A program made the translations under genes and the position numbers. The notes beneath the pieces were generated by a model that saw only the letters and a program-made list of their open reading frames with translations, did not search any database and was not told the origin of the DNA. Below are positions 34,298 through 41,740 of a stretch of DNA of 64,000 bases, one piece after another. How positions within the stretch are numbered: the first letter of the stretch is position 1; every line of letters starts with the position of its first letter. The DNA is taken from the NCBI GenBank assembly GCA_028278205.1, contig JANQES010000143.1:83860-147859 (forward strand), in the 5' to 3' direction. The DNA comes from Rhodothermales bacterium (GTDB lineage Bacteria > Bacteroidota > Rhodothermia > Rhodothermales > Bin80).

Positions 34298-34370
34298 AAC
34301 GTAAGGGTGCTATTAGAAAGGCCTCAACAGAGCACCCTTACGTTTCACGTTTCACGTTTTACGTTAAAAA
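34286..34370. repeat. Intergenic palindrome, family E
   Basis: Left arm 34286-34312 (GTGAAACGTAAAACGTAAGG), right arm 34331-34370 (CACCCTTACGTTTCACGTTT). Its left arm holds the HU stop codon. Copies lie at 35571-35752 and 50942-51006, and a partial one near 38172. Confidence 0.85.
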
Positions 34371-34382
34371 CGATGTCGAAAT

Positions 34383-35570
34383 ATGGCTAAGACCTATAAA
34401 ACGTGCGAAGAGTGTGGTGCCCGGCTGGACGAGGGCGCGGTGCAGTGCGATCTGTGCGGCTCGTTCGTGGAGACGCCCGAAACCGCCGAGGCCGAATTGG
34501 TTGCTGAGCCGGAAACGCCGGGGTTGCCTGTCGAAGCGGAGGCAATGGCTGAATCGGAAGCGACGGCGGGGTCTGCCGAAGACGCTGCTCCGGCCCAACC
34601 GGCGGATCGTCCGGCGATCCCGGCGGGGGTCTTTTGCAATCAGTGCGGGTGGAAGAATCCGCCCGGCGCCCGGTTTTGCTCGAAGTGCGGCGCGGCGTTG
34701 CAGGTGATTGATGATCCGGCGCCCACGGCTGCGCCGGTTGCCTCAGTCGCTGCGCCCGTTCCTGCGCAATCGGAGGAGAAAGCCCCAAAAATATCGGAAT
34801 CAGCCCCGAAGGCTGCTTCATCCGGGATGGATCAAAAAGCCATGTCGCGGCAGGTGGGCATCATCGTCGGGGCCGGGGTGTTGCTCGTGGTCGCATTGTT
34901 TCTGGTGACGGCGGTGAGCAAGACGCAGCCGGCAGGTGGGCCGGACCCTGCCGCGCAGCAGGCGATGCCGGCGCCGCCCGCGCCGGAGCAGACGCCGCTG
35001 CCGCCCCAACTCAACGAGCAGGTAGCCACCATCGAAGATGAGATGGCCGGGCTCACCGGCGCTGCCCGTGTGGCCCGGCAGCGCGACCTCATCGCCCTCT
35101 TCTTTAGCGCAGGCCGGCTGGACCGGGCCGCGCTCGAACAACAGAAAATCGCCGAAGCTACCGGCGCCGTCGATGACTGGAAGCGCGTGGGCGATCTCTT
35201 CTACGATTGGATGAACACCATCCCGGATCCGCCGCGTAAAGCCCAGGTTGCCTCGCAGGCCGTCGCCGCCTATCAGACCGTTCTCGCGCAAGACCCCGAC
35301 AACCTCGACGTGCGCACCGACATGGCGACGGCCTATCTCAACACCGGCAGTCCCATGCAAGGCGTCACCGAAATCAAACGCGTCCTCGAGGCCGACTCGA
35401 CCCATCTCCACGCCCGTTTCAACTACGGCCTCATGCTGACCTGGATCAACCGGCCTGATCAGGCCATCGAGCAGTTCGAGCAGGTCAAAGCCCTCGTCGA
35501 TGAATCGTCGGATTATTACCGGCGCGCCGACGAGGCCATCCGCGTCATCCGGCAGGGAGGGAATTTGTAG
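34383..35570 (+). CDS. Zinc-ribbon, single-pass membrane TPR protein
   Basis: The 395-residue protein has two CxxC-CxxC zinc ribbons (CEECG with CDLCG at 8-26; CNQCG with CSKCG at about 84-104), an acidic linker, one transmembrane helix (GIIVGAGVLLVVALFLVTAV, about 160-180), a Pro-rich segment and at least two TPRs (YQTVLAQDPDNLDVRTDMAT; HLHARFNYGLMLTWINRPDQ). The ribbons would face the cytoplasm and the TPRs the periplasm. A scaffold or sensor role is inferred; no catalytic motif is visible. It starts 13 bases after palindrome E1 and stops one base before E2. Confidence 0.8.
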   Translation: MAKTYKTCEECGARLDEGAVQCDLCGSFVETPETAEAELVAEPETPGLPVEAEAMAESEATAGSAEDAAPAQPADRPAIPAGVFCNQCGWKNPPGARFCSKCGAALQVIDDPAPTAAPVASVAAPVPAQSEEKAPKISESAPKAASSGMDQKAMSRQVGIIVGAGVLLVVALFLVTAVSKTQPAGGPDPAAQQAMPAPPAPEQTPLPPQLNEQVATIEDEMAGLTGAARVARQRDLIALFFSAGRLDRAALEQQKIAEATGAVDDWKRVGDLFYDWMNTIPDPPRKAQVASQAVAAYQTVLAQDPDNLDVRTDMATAYLNTGSPMQGVTEIKRVLEADSTHLHARFNYGLMLTWINRPDQAIEQFEQVKALVDESSDYYRRADEAIRVIRQGGNL

Positions 35571-35752
35571 AACGTAAAACGTGAAACGTAAAACGTGAAA
35601 CGTAAGGGTGCTTCGTTTACCCATCAGGCCATCGAATCTGAAATTCGCAGATACGAGCAACGGACGCATTGGATCGTTTTTCTTCGAAAAGGGTGGCCTC
35701 GGCGAAAACAGTTCAACAAGCACCCTTACGCTTTACGTTTTACGTTTTACGC
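35571..35752. repeat. Long-loop palindrome, family E, overlapping modA 5' end
   Basis: Left arm 35571-35612 (AACGTAAAACGTGAAACGTA and on) and right arm about 35719-35752 enclose a loop of about 106 bases. Both arms lie in the modA reading frame: the left holds the only plausible start codon and the right codes part of the signal peptide. Confidence 0.8.
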
Positions 35753-36491
35753 CCTTGTTCTCTTTCTATGGACAGGGTGCGCCAGTGAACCGCGGCCGGA
35801 CGAGCAAGCGCGCCGGGAAATCGTCGTGTTTGCCGCCGCCTCGCTGACCGATGCACTGGAGACTATCGCCGATTCGTTCGAGGCAGCCTATCCGCGTGAT
35901 CGTGTGATTTTGAATGTGGCGGCTACCTCGCTCCTGGCCCGGCAGATCGAACAGGGAGCGCCCGCCGACGTGTTTTTCTCAGCCAATCTGGCGTGGATGC
36001 AGCAGCTTGAAGAGCAGGGGCGTGTCGTGGGGCCGGTTCGGGAGCCTTTAAGTAATCAACTCGTCGTGGTGGGCCGCCCGGAGACCCCGGTGTTGCCGTC
36101 GTTAGAGGCGCTCGCCGGGGAGTCGCGCATTGCCCTGGCCGATCCGGAGCACGTGCCGGCAGGCCTCTACGCCCGCGAAGGCCTCGAATGCGCCGGTTTG
36201 TGGGAACAGATCTTCCCTCGCATCGTGCCGACGCTCGACGTGCGGGCGGCGTTGCTGTCGGTCCGCAACGGCGCCGCCGACGTCGCGGTCGTCTACGCCT
36301 CCGACGTGCAGGCCGATCCCAACGTTCGGGTTTTGCTGCAATGGCCCGCCGCGTGCCAGCCGGAGATCCGGTACGCAGCGGCTCGGCTTCGCGATGCGAA
36401 CCACCCGGAGGGCGCCGACCGCCTGCTCGCCTACGCCACAGACCCCGCGCGCACCGCTGTCTGGGAACGCTTCGGCTTTCTGACACGATGA
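35595..36491 (+). CDS. modA: Molybdate ABC transporter substrate-binding lipoprotein
   Basis: ModA captures molybdate or tungstate in the periplasm. VFAAASLTDALETIADSFE, GAPADVFFSANLAWM and the C-terminal AVVYASDVQADPNV fit the family. A lipobox LFLWTGC marks the modified Cys. The 5' end is odd: the only usable start in frame is GTG at 35595, giving an unusually long n-region of over 40 residues. The hydrophobic core HPYALRFTFYALVLFLW is largely encoded by the right arm of palindrome E2. modB follows on the same strand after a repeat-filled gap. It would supply the molybdoenzyme encoded at 16.4 kb. Confidence 0.87.
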   Translation: MKRKGASFTHQAIESEIRRYEQRTHWIVFLRKGWPRRKQFNKHPYALRFTFYALVLFLWTGCASEPRPDEQARREIVVFAAASLTDALETIADSFEAAYPRDRVILNVAATSLLARQIEQGAPADVFFSANLAWMQQLEEQGRVVGPVREPLSNQLVVVGRPETPVLPSLEALAGESRIALADPEHVPAGLYAREGLECAGLWEQIFPRIVPTLDVRAALLSVRNGAADVAVVYASDVQADPNVRVLLQWPAACQPEIRYAAARLRDANHPEGADRLLAYATDPARTAVWERFGFLTR

Positions 36492-36499
36492 AAGGCTCG

Positions 36500-36700
36500 G
36501 CTTCGCCTTGCGTCATTCGTGGTCATTTGCACCCTGCGGGTGCGTCAAGTGCGCCTGCGGCGCGTCATTCATTGTCATGGGTTGAACTCGACAATAAATG
36601 ACAGCGACCGAAGGGAGCTAATGACACGAGCGAAGCGAGTAAATGACCATGAATGACCGCGAGCAAAGCGAGCCAATGACACGAGCACTGCGAGTAAACC
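36500..36700. repeat. Tandem/hairpin repeats, family N, between modA and modB
   Basis: The gap 36492-36701 carries small hairpins (GCACCCTGCGGGTGC near 36530) and then about four degenerate copies of a 20-22 base unit, AATGACACGAGCGAAGCGAG, to 36700. The same word occurs singly near 32487, 38108 and 50917, always close to other palindromes. Confidence 0.7.
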
Positions 36701-36701
36701 A

Positions 36702-37397
36702 ATGATCTTATCACCGGCAGAGTGGGAAATCGTCGTGTTGTCGCTCCGGGTAGCGGGGGGCGCCGTGGCGGTGAGCGTGCCGTTCGGCATCGCGCTGGCG
36801 TACGCGCTGGCGCGTCGCCGGATGCCGGTGCCGTTTGTGGTGGAGAACCTGATTCAGTTGCCGCTGGTGCTGCCGCCGGTGGTCACGGGCTTGCTGCTCT
36901 TGATCGTGTTGGGGCCGGAAGGGCCGGTGGGCCGGTGGCTCGAAGGCGCGTTGGGGCTTCAGGTTGCCTTCAGCGGGGCCGGGGCGGCGTTGGCAGCGGC
37001 GGTGGTCTCTTTTCCGTTGATGGTACAGACGATGCGCGTGGCCTTCGAGCAGATCGACCCGGAATGGGAGGAGGCTGTCTACGTCTATGGCGGCGGGCGA
37101 TGGGCGGCGTTCCGGCACGTCACGTTGCCGTTGGCGGCGCGGGGCATCACGGCGGGCGTCGTGCTCGCTTTTGCGCGCGCGGTAGGCGAGTTCGGGGCGA
37201 CGATTGTGCTGGCGGGCAACATTCCAGGCCGCACACGCACCATTCCGCTGGCTATCTTCACCCGCATCAATCAGGTAGGCGGCGAAGCGGCGGCGCTGCG
37301 GCTGGTCCTCGTCGCCGTCGTCTTGTCAATCCTGAGCCTGCTCGTCCATGCTCTGCTCACCCGTCGCCTCCACCGCCTCCGCGACAAGCGAAGGTGA
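36702..37397 (+). CDS. modB: Molybdate ABC transporter permease
   Basis: The 231-residue ModB-type permease has five to six hydrophobic helices and the EAA loop (EEAVYVYGGGRWAAFRHVTL) that docks the ATPase. GITAGVVLAFARAVGEFGAT and the NIPGRTRTIPLAIF segment are typical for ModB. It follows modA. No modC ATPase gene is adjacent; the C terminus is followed by palindromes, so the ATPase must be encoded elsewhere or another ATPase is shared. Confidence 0.92.
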   Translation: MILSPAEWEIVVLSLRVAGGAVAVSVPFGIALAYALARRRMPVPFVVENLIQLPLVLPPVVTGLLLLIVLGPEGPVGRWLEGALGLQVAFSGAGAALAAAVVSFPLMVQTMRVAFEQIDPEWEEAVYVYGGGRWAAFRHVTLPLAARGITAGVVLAFARAVGEFGATIVLAGNIPGRTRTIPLAIFTRINQVGGEAAALRLVLVAVVLSILSLLVHALLTRRLHRLRDKRR

Positions 37398-37426
37398 GGG
37401 GGAGAAAGGGAGGATTTTAATAGCGA

Positions 37427-37595
37427 CTAATTACGTCGGAATAAAATCTATCCCTTTTAGCTGACAATCAGCGGGTGGGTCACTGGTCATTGGTCACTAG
37501 TCACTCGTGGCGTCAAAAAACCAGTGACCAGTGACTAGTGACCAATGACGGCTTAAGCAGAGCAAAGCGGACAGGATTTATTTCGACGTAATTAG
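37427..37595. repeat. Composite palindromic element (family C nested in 21-bp inverted repeats)
   Basis: Terminal inverted repeats of about 21 bases (CTAATTACGTCGGAATAAAA at 37427, complement ending 37595) enclose a family C palindrome (37479-37506 with 37521-37549). The whole of 169 bases resembles a small non-autonomous mobile element, though no flanking target duplication was obvious to me. Confidence 0.65.
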
Positions 37596-37672
37596 AAAGT
37601 TACTCTGAGCCCGCGCGCGGCGGCTTGGTAAGAAAGAAAGCCCACCTTGTCTTACCAACCACCGACCGAACG

Positions 37673-38101
37673 ATGCGTTTGTTACCGACCATGCAAAAAA
37701 GCGTGCTGGCGGCGTTGTTGTTTTTGCTCTGCCTGCCGGCGTGCATCCTCGTCGTTGAAGAAGACGACGACTATTTCCACCGGCATCGCTGGCGGCTCGA
37801 CGTCATCGTCTATTACGGGCGTACCTACACCGCCGACGCCCCCTACACGATCAACTTCGAAGCCGCCGGCGACCTCTATGGCCGGGCCGACTGCAACGAC
37901 TATGACGGCACCTACTCGACGCCGCGCGAAGGCTCGCTGTCCATCCGCGAGATCTACAGCGAAGGCAACGCGTGCGGTCGTCAGGCGTTCGAAGATCGTT
38001 ATTTCGAAGTGCTCAGCGGCGCCGTCACCTATCGCGTGCGCGGCGAAGAACTAATCGTCACGGCCCGCAACGGCGATAATTTGTATTTCTTCAAGGATTA
38101 G
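37673..38101 (+). CDS. META-domain-like lipoprotein
   Basis: The 142-residue product has a lipoprotein signal ending LLCLPAC. The mature part reads like one META/HslJ-type beta domain: YTINFEAAGDLYGRADCNDY followed by GTYSTP, then SEGNACG and GEELIVTARNGDNLYFFKD. Two Cys in ADCND and NACG could form a disulfide. Start at ATG 37673; ATG 37691 is also possible. Relatives include heat- or antibiotic-responsive envelope lipoproteins. Function here is unknown. Confidence 0.7.
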   Translation: MRLLPTMQKSVLAALLFLLCLPACILVVEEDDDYFHRHRWRLDVIVYYGRTYTADAPYTINFEAAGDLYGRADCNDYDGTYSTPREGSLSIREIYSEGNACGRQAFEDRYFEVLSGAVTYRVRGEELIVTARNGDNLYFFKD

Positions 38102-38230
38102 GGTTCGTGACACGAGCGAAGCGACTGACGAAGTAAACGTGATGCGTGAAATCGAAGATTCACGCCAGTAAACGTGAGGGTGCTTGTTGAGAAGTATCCA
38201 GGGGCACCTCTGTATTTTTGCCAGACATCG

Positions 38231-38266
38231 ACCTCCGGGGCATGGCCTCGGAGGTTTATTTTTTTT
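38231..38266 (+). terminator. Intrinsic terminator downstream of the META-domain gene
   Basis: A GC-rich stem (CCTCCGGGG / CCTCGGAGG, 38231-38253) with a short loop is followed by TTTATTTTTTTT. It is a good plus-strand Rho-independent terminator about 130 bases after the stop. Confidence 0.75.
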
Positions 38267-38274
38267 GATTATAG

Positions 38275-38334
38275 TCACGAAGACACAAAGGCACGAAGGG
38301 TTGTGAGATCTTCGTGCCTTTGTGTCTTTGTGGC
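38275..38334. repeat. Intergenic palindrome, family M
   Basis: Left arm 38275-38299 (GTCACGAAGACACAAAGGCA) and right arm 38310-38334 (CTTCGTGCCTTTGTGTCTTT). Together with the terminator, a partial family E arm (about 38172-38190) and a family N word (38108) it fills the gap 38102-38407, where no gene is seen. Confidence 0.8.
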
Positions 38335-38407
38335 AAAAAAGAAAACTGACGAAGTAAACGATTTCAAAACGTATATTGCGGCTACAAGAAAACATTCCCC
38401 TGGTTTT

Positions 38408-39070
38408 ATGAAAGACCTCTTTACCGAAGACGACCGGGTGCGTATCCGCGAGGCGGTGGCGCAAGCCGAGGGGCGCACCTCCGGCGAGATCGTGCCCTAC
38501 ATCGTGCCGCAGAGCGCGTCTTACGATGCCGCCGTCTGGCGCGGGGCCTCGCTGAGCGCTATCCTGGCGCTGTGTGTGATCATGCTCATCCTGCAACTCT
38601 ATCAGGGATGGAGCCTGTCGTGGCTCTATGCGAGCTGGAGCCTGGCCGTGTTGGTGCTGGCCGCCGGCACGCTCGGCGCCGTGGCCACGGCGTATGTGGC
38701 GCCGTTGAAACGCCTGCTCGCCGGCAACGCCCTGCTCGACCGCGAAGTCCATCAACGGGCGATGCAGGCTTTTATCGAAGAAGAGGTCTTCAGCACCCGC
38801 GAACGCACGGGCATCCTGCTGTTCATCTCGCTGCTCGAACATCGCATCGAAGTGGTGGGCGATGCCGGCATCAATCAAAAAGTGACGCCCGACGAGTGGA
38901 CAGACGTGGTCTTACGCATTCGCGAGGGCATCAAAGCAGGCAAGGTGGCCGACGGGCTGGTGGCCGCCATCGGCCTGTGCGGCGAGTTGCTCGAACGCGG
39001 CGGCGTCGAAATCCGCCCAGACGACATCAACGAACTCTCCGATGATCTGCGCATCCGCGACGACGAGTAG
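38408..39070 (+). CDS. TPM-domain membrane protein (first of five)
   Basis: This 220-residue member lacks a signal peptide. It starts MKDLFTEDDRVRIREAVAQA, has two transmembrane helices (about 45-65 and 70-95), and a TPM-type region with SGEIVPYIV, LEHRIEVVGDAGINQKV and IREGIKAGKVADGLVAAI. This is the shorter cytoplasmic-type partner often found next to YgcG-like genes in LemA/TPM loci. TPM domains (TLP18.3, Psb32, MOLO-1) act in photosystem repair and receptor modulation elsewhere; the bacterial role is not settled. The next gene follows closely. Confidence 0.8.
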   Translation: MKDLFTEDDRVRIREAVAQAEGRTSGEIVPYIVPQSASYDAAVWRGASLSAILALCVIMLILQLYQGWSLSWLYASWSLAVLVLAAGTLGAVATAYVAPLKRLLAGNALLDREVHQRAMQAFIEEEVFSTRERTGILLFISLLEHRIEVVGDAGINQKVTPDEWTDVVLRIREGIKAGKVADGLVAAIGLCGELLERGGVEIRPDDINELSDDLRIRDDE

Positions 39071-39092
39071 GTTTTCCGAAGGCTCCGGCGCT

Positions 39093-40529
39093 TTGAGAGG
39101 GCTGAATGGGAGAGAGGGTGAGAGGGCGAGAGGGAGAAAAAAAAGCATCGTCTCCCCCTCGCCCTTTCTCCCTTTTCCCCTTTCCCCCTTTCTCCCTTTC
39201 TTAATAGCGCTTTGCTGGATTATCCTGGCACCGAGCGCGCGGGCGCAGCAAGCCGTCCCAGACCTCTCCGGGCGCGTCGTCGACCAGGCCGGCATCCTCT
39301 CGGACCTCGCGGAAGAGACACTGACAGCCCTGCTGGCGGCGCACGAAGATACGACGTCGAATCAGGTAGCCGTGCTGACGATGCCCTCGCTCAACGGCGA
39401 AACCATCGAGGCGTTTTCGATCCGTGTGGCGGAAGTGTGGGCGTTGGGCACTGCCGAAAAAGACAACGGCGTGTTGCTCGTCGTGGCCGTCGAAGACCGG
39501 GCCTTGCGCATCGAGGTGGGCTACGGGCTTGAAGGCGAACTGCCCGACGTCATCGCCGGTCGCATCATACGCGAGGAGATCGTTCCGTATTTGCGCGAAG
39601 GCAACTACGAGCGCGGCATCGAGGCGGGGGTGATGGCGGTGCTGGATCGGTTGGAAAGCCCGGCTGAAACACCCGCAGCGCCCGAACCCCTCGACCTCGC
39701 AGAGACCGAGCCGGCGCCGGTAGCCGAGACCTCAACCCCGTTCTGGATCGACCAGTGGCAGATGATCCTCATCGTTTATTTCCTGATGGCTCTGGTGCTC
39801 TGCTCTGTGACGGCGGCGCTGGCGATGCTGGAGAAAACGCCCGGTCGCGAAATCATCTTTGGCCTGTTACTGCTCGGTTTTTTCTTCATCGGGCGCAGTT
39901 TCGGGTATTTCATCCTCTGGTTTATGCCGCCGTGGCTGGTGGGCGTCGTCTTCGCCGGGCAATATGCCTTACTTTTCTGGATGCTGGCGCGGCGGCTGAA
40001 AAGCGATTCGGCGTTCAAGGCCTCCTGGCAGCGTCACCTGTTCCTCCACGGGCCGGATGCGGAAACGGAGGAAGACAGCGCCGAGAAAACAGAAGAAACC
40101 GTCGCCGCCTCGCCGTATCCGCGACGCATTCAGGTGGTCGTGCTTATTGCGTTTACGATGCAGCTTGCTCTTTATTTGTATACCCGGTGGCTTTCGGTGA
40201 TCTGGCTGGTCATCGGGGCCGCGCTGGCGTGGTTTTGCCTGTCGCGTATCGCCGAAGATGCCGCGCGGCGAAAACGGCGGCGGTCTACGACGTGGACGCC
40301 TTTCGGGGTGATGCCGTCCGGGTCGAGCCGTTCCAGCAGCCTGCGTTCGTCGCGTTCCAGCCGGCGGAGTAGCTGGTCGAGTAGTTCGAGCAGCAGTTGG
40401 TCAAGCCGTTCGAGCAGCAGCTATTCGAGTAGTTCGAGCAGCTATTCGAGTAGTTCGAGCAGTTCGAGCAGCAGTTTCAGCGGCGGCGGCGGCTCGTTCG
40501 GCGGCGGCGGGGCGTCGGGCAGTTGGTAG
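39093..40529 (+). CDS. TPM-domain (YgcG-like) protein with Ser-rich tail, paralogue 1
   Basis: The mature protein starts near AQQAVPDLSGRVVDQAGILS. A TPM domain (NQVAVLTMPSLNGETIEAF, DRALRIEVGYGLEGELPD) is followed by several transmembrane helices and a tail of about 80 residues rich in Ser, ending GGGGSFGGGGASGSW. The start is unclear: TTG at 39093 is a sensible choice, but an ATG at 39042 overlaps the previous gene. The hydrophobic core of the signal peptide (PFLPFPLSPFLPFLIALCW) is encoded by the right arm of palindrome G2. About 478 residues with the TTG start. Confidence 0.8.
   Translation: MRGLNGREGERARGRKKSIVSPSPFLPFPLSPFLPFLIALCWIILAPSARAQQAVPDLSGRVVDQAGILSDLAEETLTALLAAHEDTTSNQVAVLTMPSLNGETIEAFSIRVAEVWALGTAEKDNGVLLVVAVEDRALRIEVGYGLEGELPDVIAGRIIREEIVPYLREGNYERGIEAGVMAVLDRLESPAETPAAPEPLDLAETEPAPVAETSTPFWIDQWQMILIVYFLMALVLCSVTAALAMLEKTPGREIIFGLLLLGFFFIGRSFGYFILWFMPPWLVGVVFAGQYALLFWMLARRLKSDSAFKASWQRHLFLHGPDAETEEDSAEKTEETVAASPYPRRIQVVVLIAFTMQLALYLYTRWLSVIWLVIGAALAWFCLSRIAEDAARRKRRRSTTWTPFGVMPSGSSRSSSLRSSRSSRRSSWSSSSSSSWSSRSSSSYSSSSSSYSSSSSSSSSSFSGGGGSFGGGGASGSW
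39108..39203. repeat. Palindrome family G inside the 5' coding region of TPM paralogue 1
   Basis: Left arm about 39108-39140 (GGGAGAGAGGGTGAGAGGGC) and right arm about 39148-39203, pyrimidine-rich (CCCTCGCCCTTTCTCCC). It is translated as the basic n-region and hydrophobic core of the signal peptide. Confidence 0.75.
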
Positions 40530-40531
40530 GA

Positions 40532-40675
40532 CAAATGGCAAATGGGCCAATGGCAAATGGGCAAATGGCAAGTCGGCAAACGGCAAGGGGGCAAATGGCA
40601 AATCAGCAACGTATAGACGGGCAATGCATCGTCAACCTGCCTTTTGCCATTTGCATTTTGCCATTGGCCATTTGT
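40532..40675. repeat. Palindrome family F overlapping the 5' end of TPM paralogue 2
   Basis: Left arm 40532-40601 is a run of CAAATGGCAAATGGGC units; right arm 40641-40675 (TGCCATTTGCATTTTGCCAT and on) is the complement. The left arm supplies a G-rich ribosome-binding-like word and ATG, the right arm signal-peptide codons. Confidence 0.85.
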
Positions 40676-41608
40676 TTGCTGCTCGCCTGCGCCGTGCCAG
40701 TGCTGGCGCAACCCGCCATCCCCCGGCTCTCCGAACGGGTCATCGATCAGGCCGATATTCTCTCGCCCTCGACGGAGAACGCGCTCATCGCGATGTTGAA
40801 GGCGCATGAAGAATCGACCAGCAATCAGGTGGCGGTCTTGACGATTCGCTCGCTCGAAGGCGCCTCGATCGAATCCTATTCCCTCGACGTGGCCGAGACG
40901 TGGGGCCTGGGCACGGCAGAGTTCGACAACGGGGTGCTGCTCCTGGTGGCGTACGAAGACCGCGAGATGCGCATCGAGGTAGGCCGCGGGCTTGAGGGCG
41001 ATCTGACCGACGTCATCGCCGGGCGAATCATCCGCAATGAGATGACCCCGCAATTTCGCAATGGTGATTTCGACGGAGGGGTGATGGCGGGTGTGCAGGG
41101 CATCATCGGGGTCATCGAGGGCACGTATGAGCCGCCCGAAACAGCGCCCTCGTCTGGGGATGAGCCGCCTATCATCTTTCGGTTATTTTTCGGGGTGATG
41201 TTTATCCTGATGCCCCTGCTGGCCTTCGTGCCGTCTTTTCTGATCGCCGGGCAGTGGGGTAATCTGGGGTTTATGGGGATTTTCATCGTCGTCGGTGGCT
41301 TCGTGAGTTTTTTCTCGGTGATCGGCGGGGTCGGGGCGGCGGTGGCGTATGTGATCCTGCTGCTGATCAGCAACGCGGTGTTCCGCCGGCAGGAAAACTG
41401 GCAGGAGATGCGGCAAAAGGTGGCCGATGCGCTCAAGGAAAACCGGGGGCGCCGGGTGAAAGTGACGATAGCCGGTTTTACCTTCAACGCGGGTGGCATC
41501 ACCTCCAACTCCGGCTCCGGGCGTTCCGGCGGCGGCTGGTCCGGCGGTGGCGGTTTCAGCGGTGGCGGCGGTTCCTTCGGCGGTGGCGGCGCCTCGGGCA
41601 GTTGGTGA
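40595..41608 (+). CDS. TPM-domain (YgcG-like) protein, paralogue 2
   Basis: This 337-residue protein has signal sequence core LPFAICILPLAICLLLAC, cleaved either before that Cys (lipobox LLAC) or after VLA before QPAIP. The TPM domain follows: RLSERVIDQADILS, TSNQVAVLTIRSLEGASIES, REMRIEVGRGLEGDLTDV. Then come two to three transmembrane helices and a Gly-rich tail ending GGGGSFGGGGASGSW. Several ATGs occur in frame in the repeat (40535 to 40595); I chose 40595 because AAGGGGGC precedes it and it gives a normal n-region. It is nearly identical to paralogues 3 and 4 over the TPM domain, so the array arose by recent duplication. Confidence 0.82.
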   Translation: MANQQRIDGQCIVNLPFAICILPLAICLLLACAVPVLAQPAIPRLSERVIDQADILSPSTENALIAMLKAHEESTSNQVAVLTIRSLEGASIESYSLDVAETWGLGTAEFDNGVLLLVAYEDREMRIEVGRGLEGDLTDVIAGRIIRNEMTPQFRNGDFDGGVMAGVQGIIGVIEGTYEPPETAPSSGDEPPIIFRLFFGVMFILMPLLAFVPSFLIAGQWGNLGFMGIFIVVGGFVSFFSVIGGVGAAVAYVILLLISNAVFRRQENWQEMRQKVADALKENRGRRVKVTIAGFTFNAGGITSNSGSGRSGGGWSGGGGFSGGGGSFGGGGASGSW

Positions 41609-41611
41609 GGT

Positions 41612-41740
41612 AAATGGCAAATAGGCAAATGGGCAAATAGGCAAATGGCAAAGGGGCAAATGGCAAATCGGCAACGTATAGACAGACAACGCATCATTAA
41701 GCTGCCTTTTGCCATTGGCCTTTTGCCATTGGCCATTTGT
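41612..41740. repeat. Palindrome family F overlapping the 5' end of TPM paralogue 3
   Basis: Left arm 41612-41668 (AAATGGCAAATAGGCAAATG units) and right arm 41705-41740 (TTTTGCCATTGGCCTTTTGC). Very similar to the element at 40532, as if duplicated with the gene. Confidence 0.85.

Noticed and set aside
36590..36700. Direct repeats that could suggest a CRISPR array
   Set aside because: Units are degenerate, about 20 bases, contiguous without unique spacers of constant length, and no cas gene is near.
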